Shown one piece after another: positions 63,775 to 64,000 of a DNA stretch of 64,000 bases. Below the pieces are notes generated by a model. It had not been told where the DNA came from. It did no database searches and worked only from the letters and a program-made list of their open reading frames with translations. The DNA comes from Amycolatopsis coloradensis. GTDB lineage: Bacteria > Actinomycetota > Actinomycetes > Mycobacteriales > Pseudonocardiaceae. Positions within the stretch are counted from its first letter, which is position 1, and every line of letters begins with the position of its first letter. The DNA lies in contig NZ_MQUQ01000017.1 of assembly GCF_001953865.1 (NCBI RefSeq), positions 62,001 to 126,000 of the forward strand. Direction: 5' to 3'. The translations under genes were made by a program, and so were the position numbers.

Positions 63775-64000
63775 ATGACCGTTGATTTGAGCGTGCCTTT
63801 GGAATGGAAGAAGGCCACCGGCGGCGCCGCGAAGATGCTCGACGAACTTCAGCCGAACATCCTCAAGGCACACGCTCGCGACCATTTCTCCGCGCTTTTC
63901 CTACGTTTTTCAGAGGCGGCGGCCGCGAAAAAGTTCCTCGCGTCACTCGTTCCGCTGATGAAGTCCGCGAAAACGCATCTGATCGAGGTCGACCGCTTCA
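63775..64000 (+). CDS. Putative DyP-type peroxidase, N-terminal part only
   Basis: The first 75 codons of a gene that runs off the window. ELQPNILKAHARDHFSALFL resembles the start of class C/D DyP-type peroxidases (LQGNILxGxGRDH), where a substrate-binding N-terminal region precedes the haem domain. The GAGGGGG ribosome site sits 11 bp before the ATG. No signal peptide is evident. The haem residues lie outside, so the call is tentative. Confidence 0.6.
   Translation, partial: MTVDLSVPLEWKKATGGAAKMLDELQPNILKAHARDHFSALFLRFSEAAAAKKFLASLVPLMKSAKTHLIEVDRF

Overview
The window is very GC-rich, densely packed DNA from a high-GC actinomycete. The gene content points to the Pseudonocardiaceae, most likely an Amycolatopsis-type chromosome: many GTG starts, ATGA/GTGA-overlapping operons, a DUF5302 protein, a GPP34 protein, a two-domain HxlR regulator, a stand-alone family A DNA polymerase, and intergenic palindromes of the ATGAACGGACC type. 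The species is an inference. It looks like ordinary chromosome. I see no prophage, transposase, integrase, CRISPR array, rRNA, tRNA or large biosynthetic cluster.

Layout. 1-2.6 kb: a carotenoid oxygenase (cut by the window edge) diverges from a tandem-HxlR regulator, with duplicated decamers between them. 2.7-10.5 kb: the most interesting block. A PaaX-like regulator, tryptophan 2,3-dioxygenase and kynureninase form one overlapping operon, followed by a valine/leucine dehydrogenase. They diverge across 48 bp from a second tightly overlapping operon: creatininase-fold hydrolase, benzoate/anthranilate-type CoA ligase, SDR and enoyl-CoA hydratase. Together they suggest tryptophan breakdown through anthranilate to a CoA thioester. 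10.6-18.3 kb: an epoxide hydrolase remnant, a VOC protein, an SDR/phosphatase/SMP-30 operon, a secreted subtilisin, an HTH protein and an acyl-CoA synthetase. 18.4-24.2 kb: a family A polymerase and HrpA converge on a repeat array. 24.3-29.2 kb: lactate 2-monooxygenase, CPA2 antiporter, GNAT and APC permease. 29.4-36.9 kb: GPP34, PHP, phosphoesterase, GntR, a badly decayed IlvD/Edd dehydratase with an inverted internal piece, VanW and MFS. 36.9-44.4 kb: diguanylate cyclase, a TrpB C-terminal fragment, arginase-fold protein, dienelactone hydrolase, PIG-L, DUF1877, RidA, MtnA and an NTF2-like protein. 44.5-53.1 kb: an Eis-like acetyltransferase, a P450-ferredoxin pair under a TetR with a perfect 20-bp palindrome, a phosphotransferase-like protein, a second P450 and a D-2-hydroxyacid dehydrogenase/Fe-S fusion. 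53.2-57 kb: a LuxR scrap, a second branched-chain amino acid dehydrogenase diverging from an Lrp regulator, GNAT and a YigZ protein. 57.5-63.5 kb: gltBD glutamate synthase. 63.8-64 kb: start of a DyP-type peroxidase-like gene.

Themes. Amino-acid nitrogen metabolism recurs: the Trp/kynurenine block, two Leu/Val-type dehydrogenases, Lrp and GltBD. The region also holds several gene relics (epoxide hydrolase, phosphotransferase-like, IlvD, TrpB, LuxR) and several dispersed intergenic palindrome families, which act as terminators or mark repeat spread.
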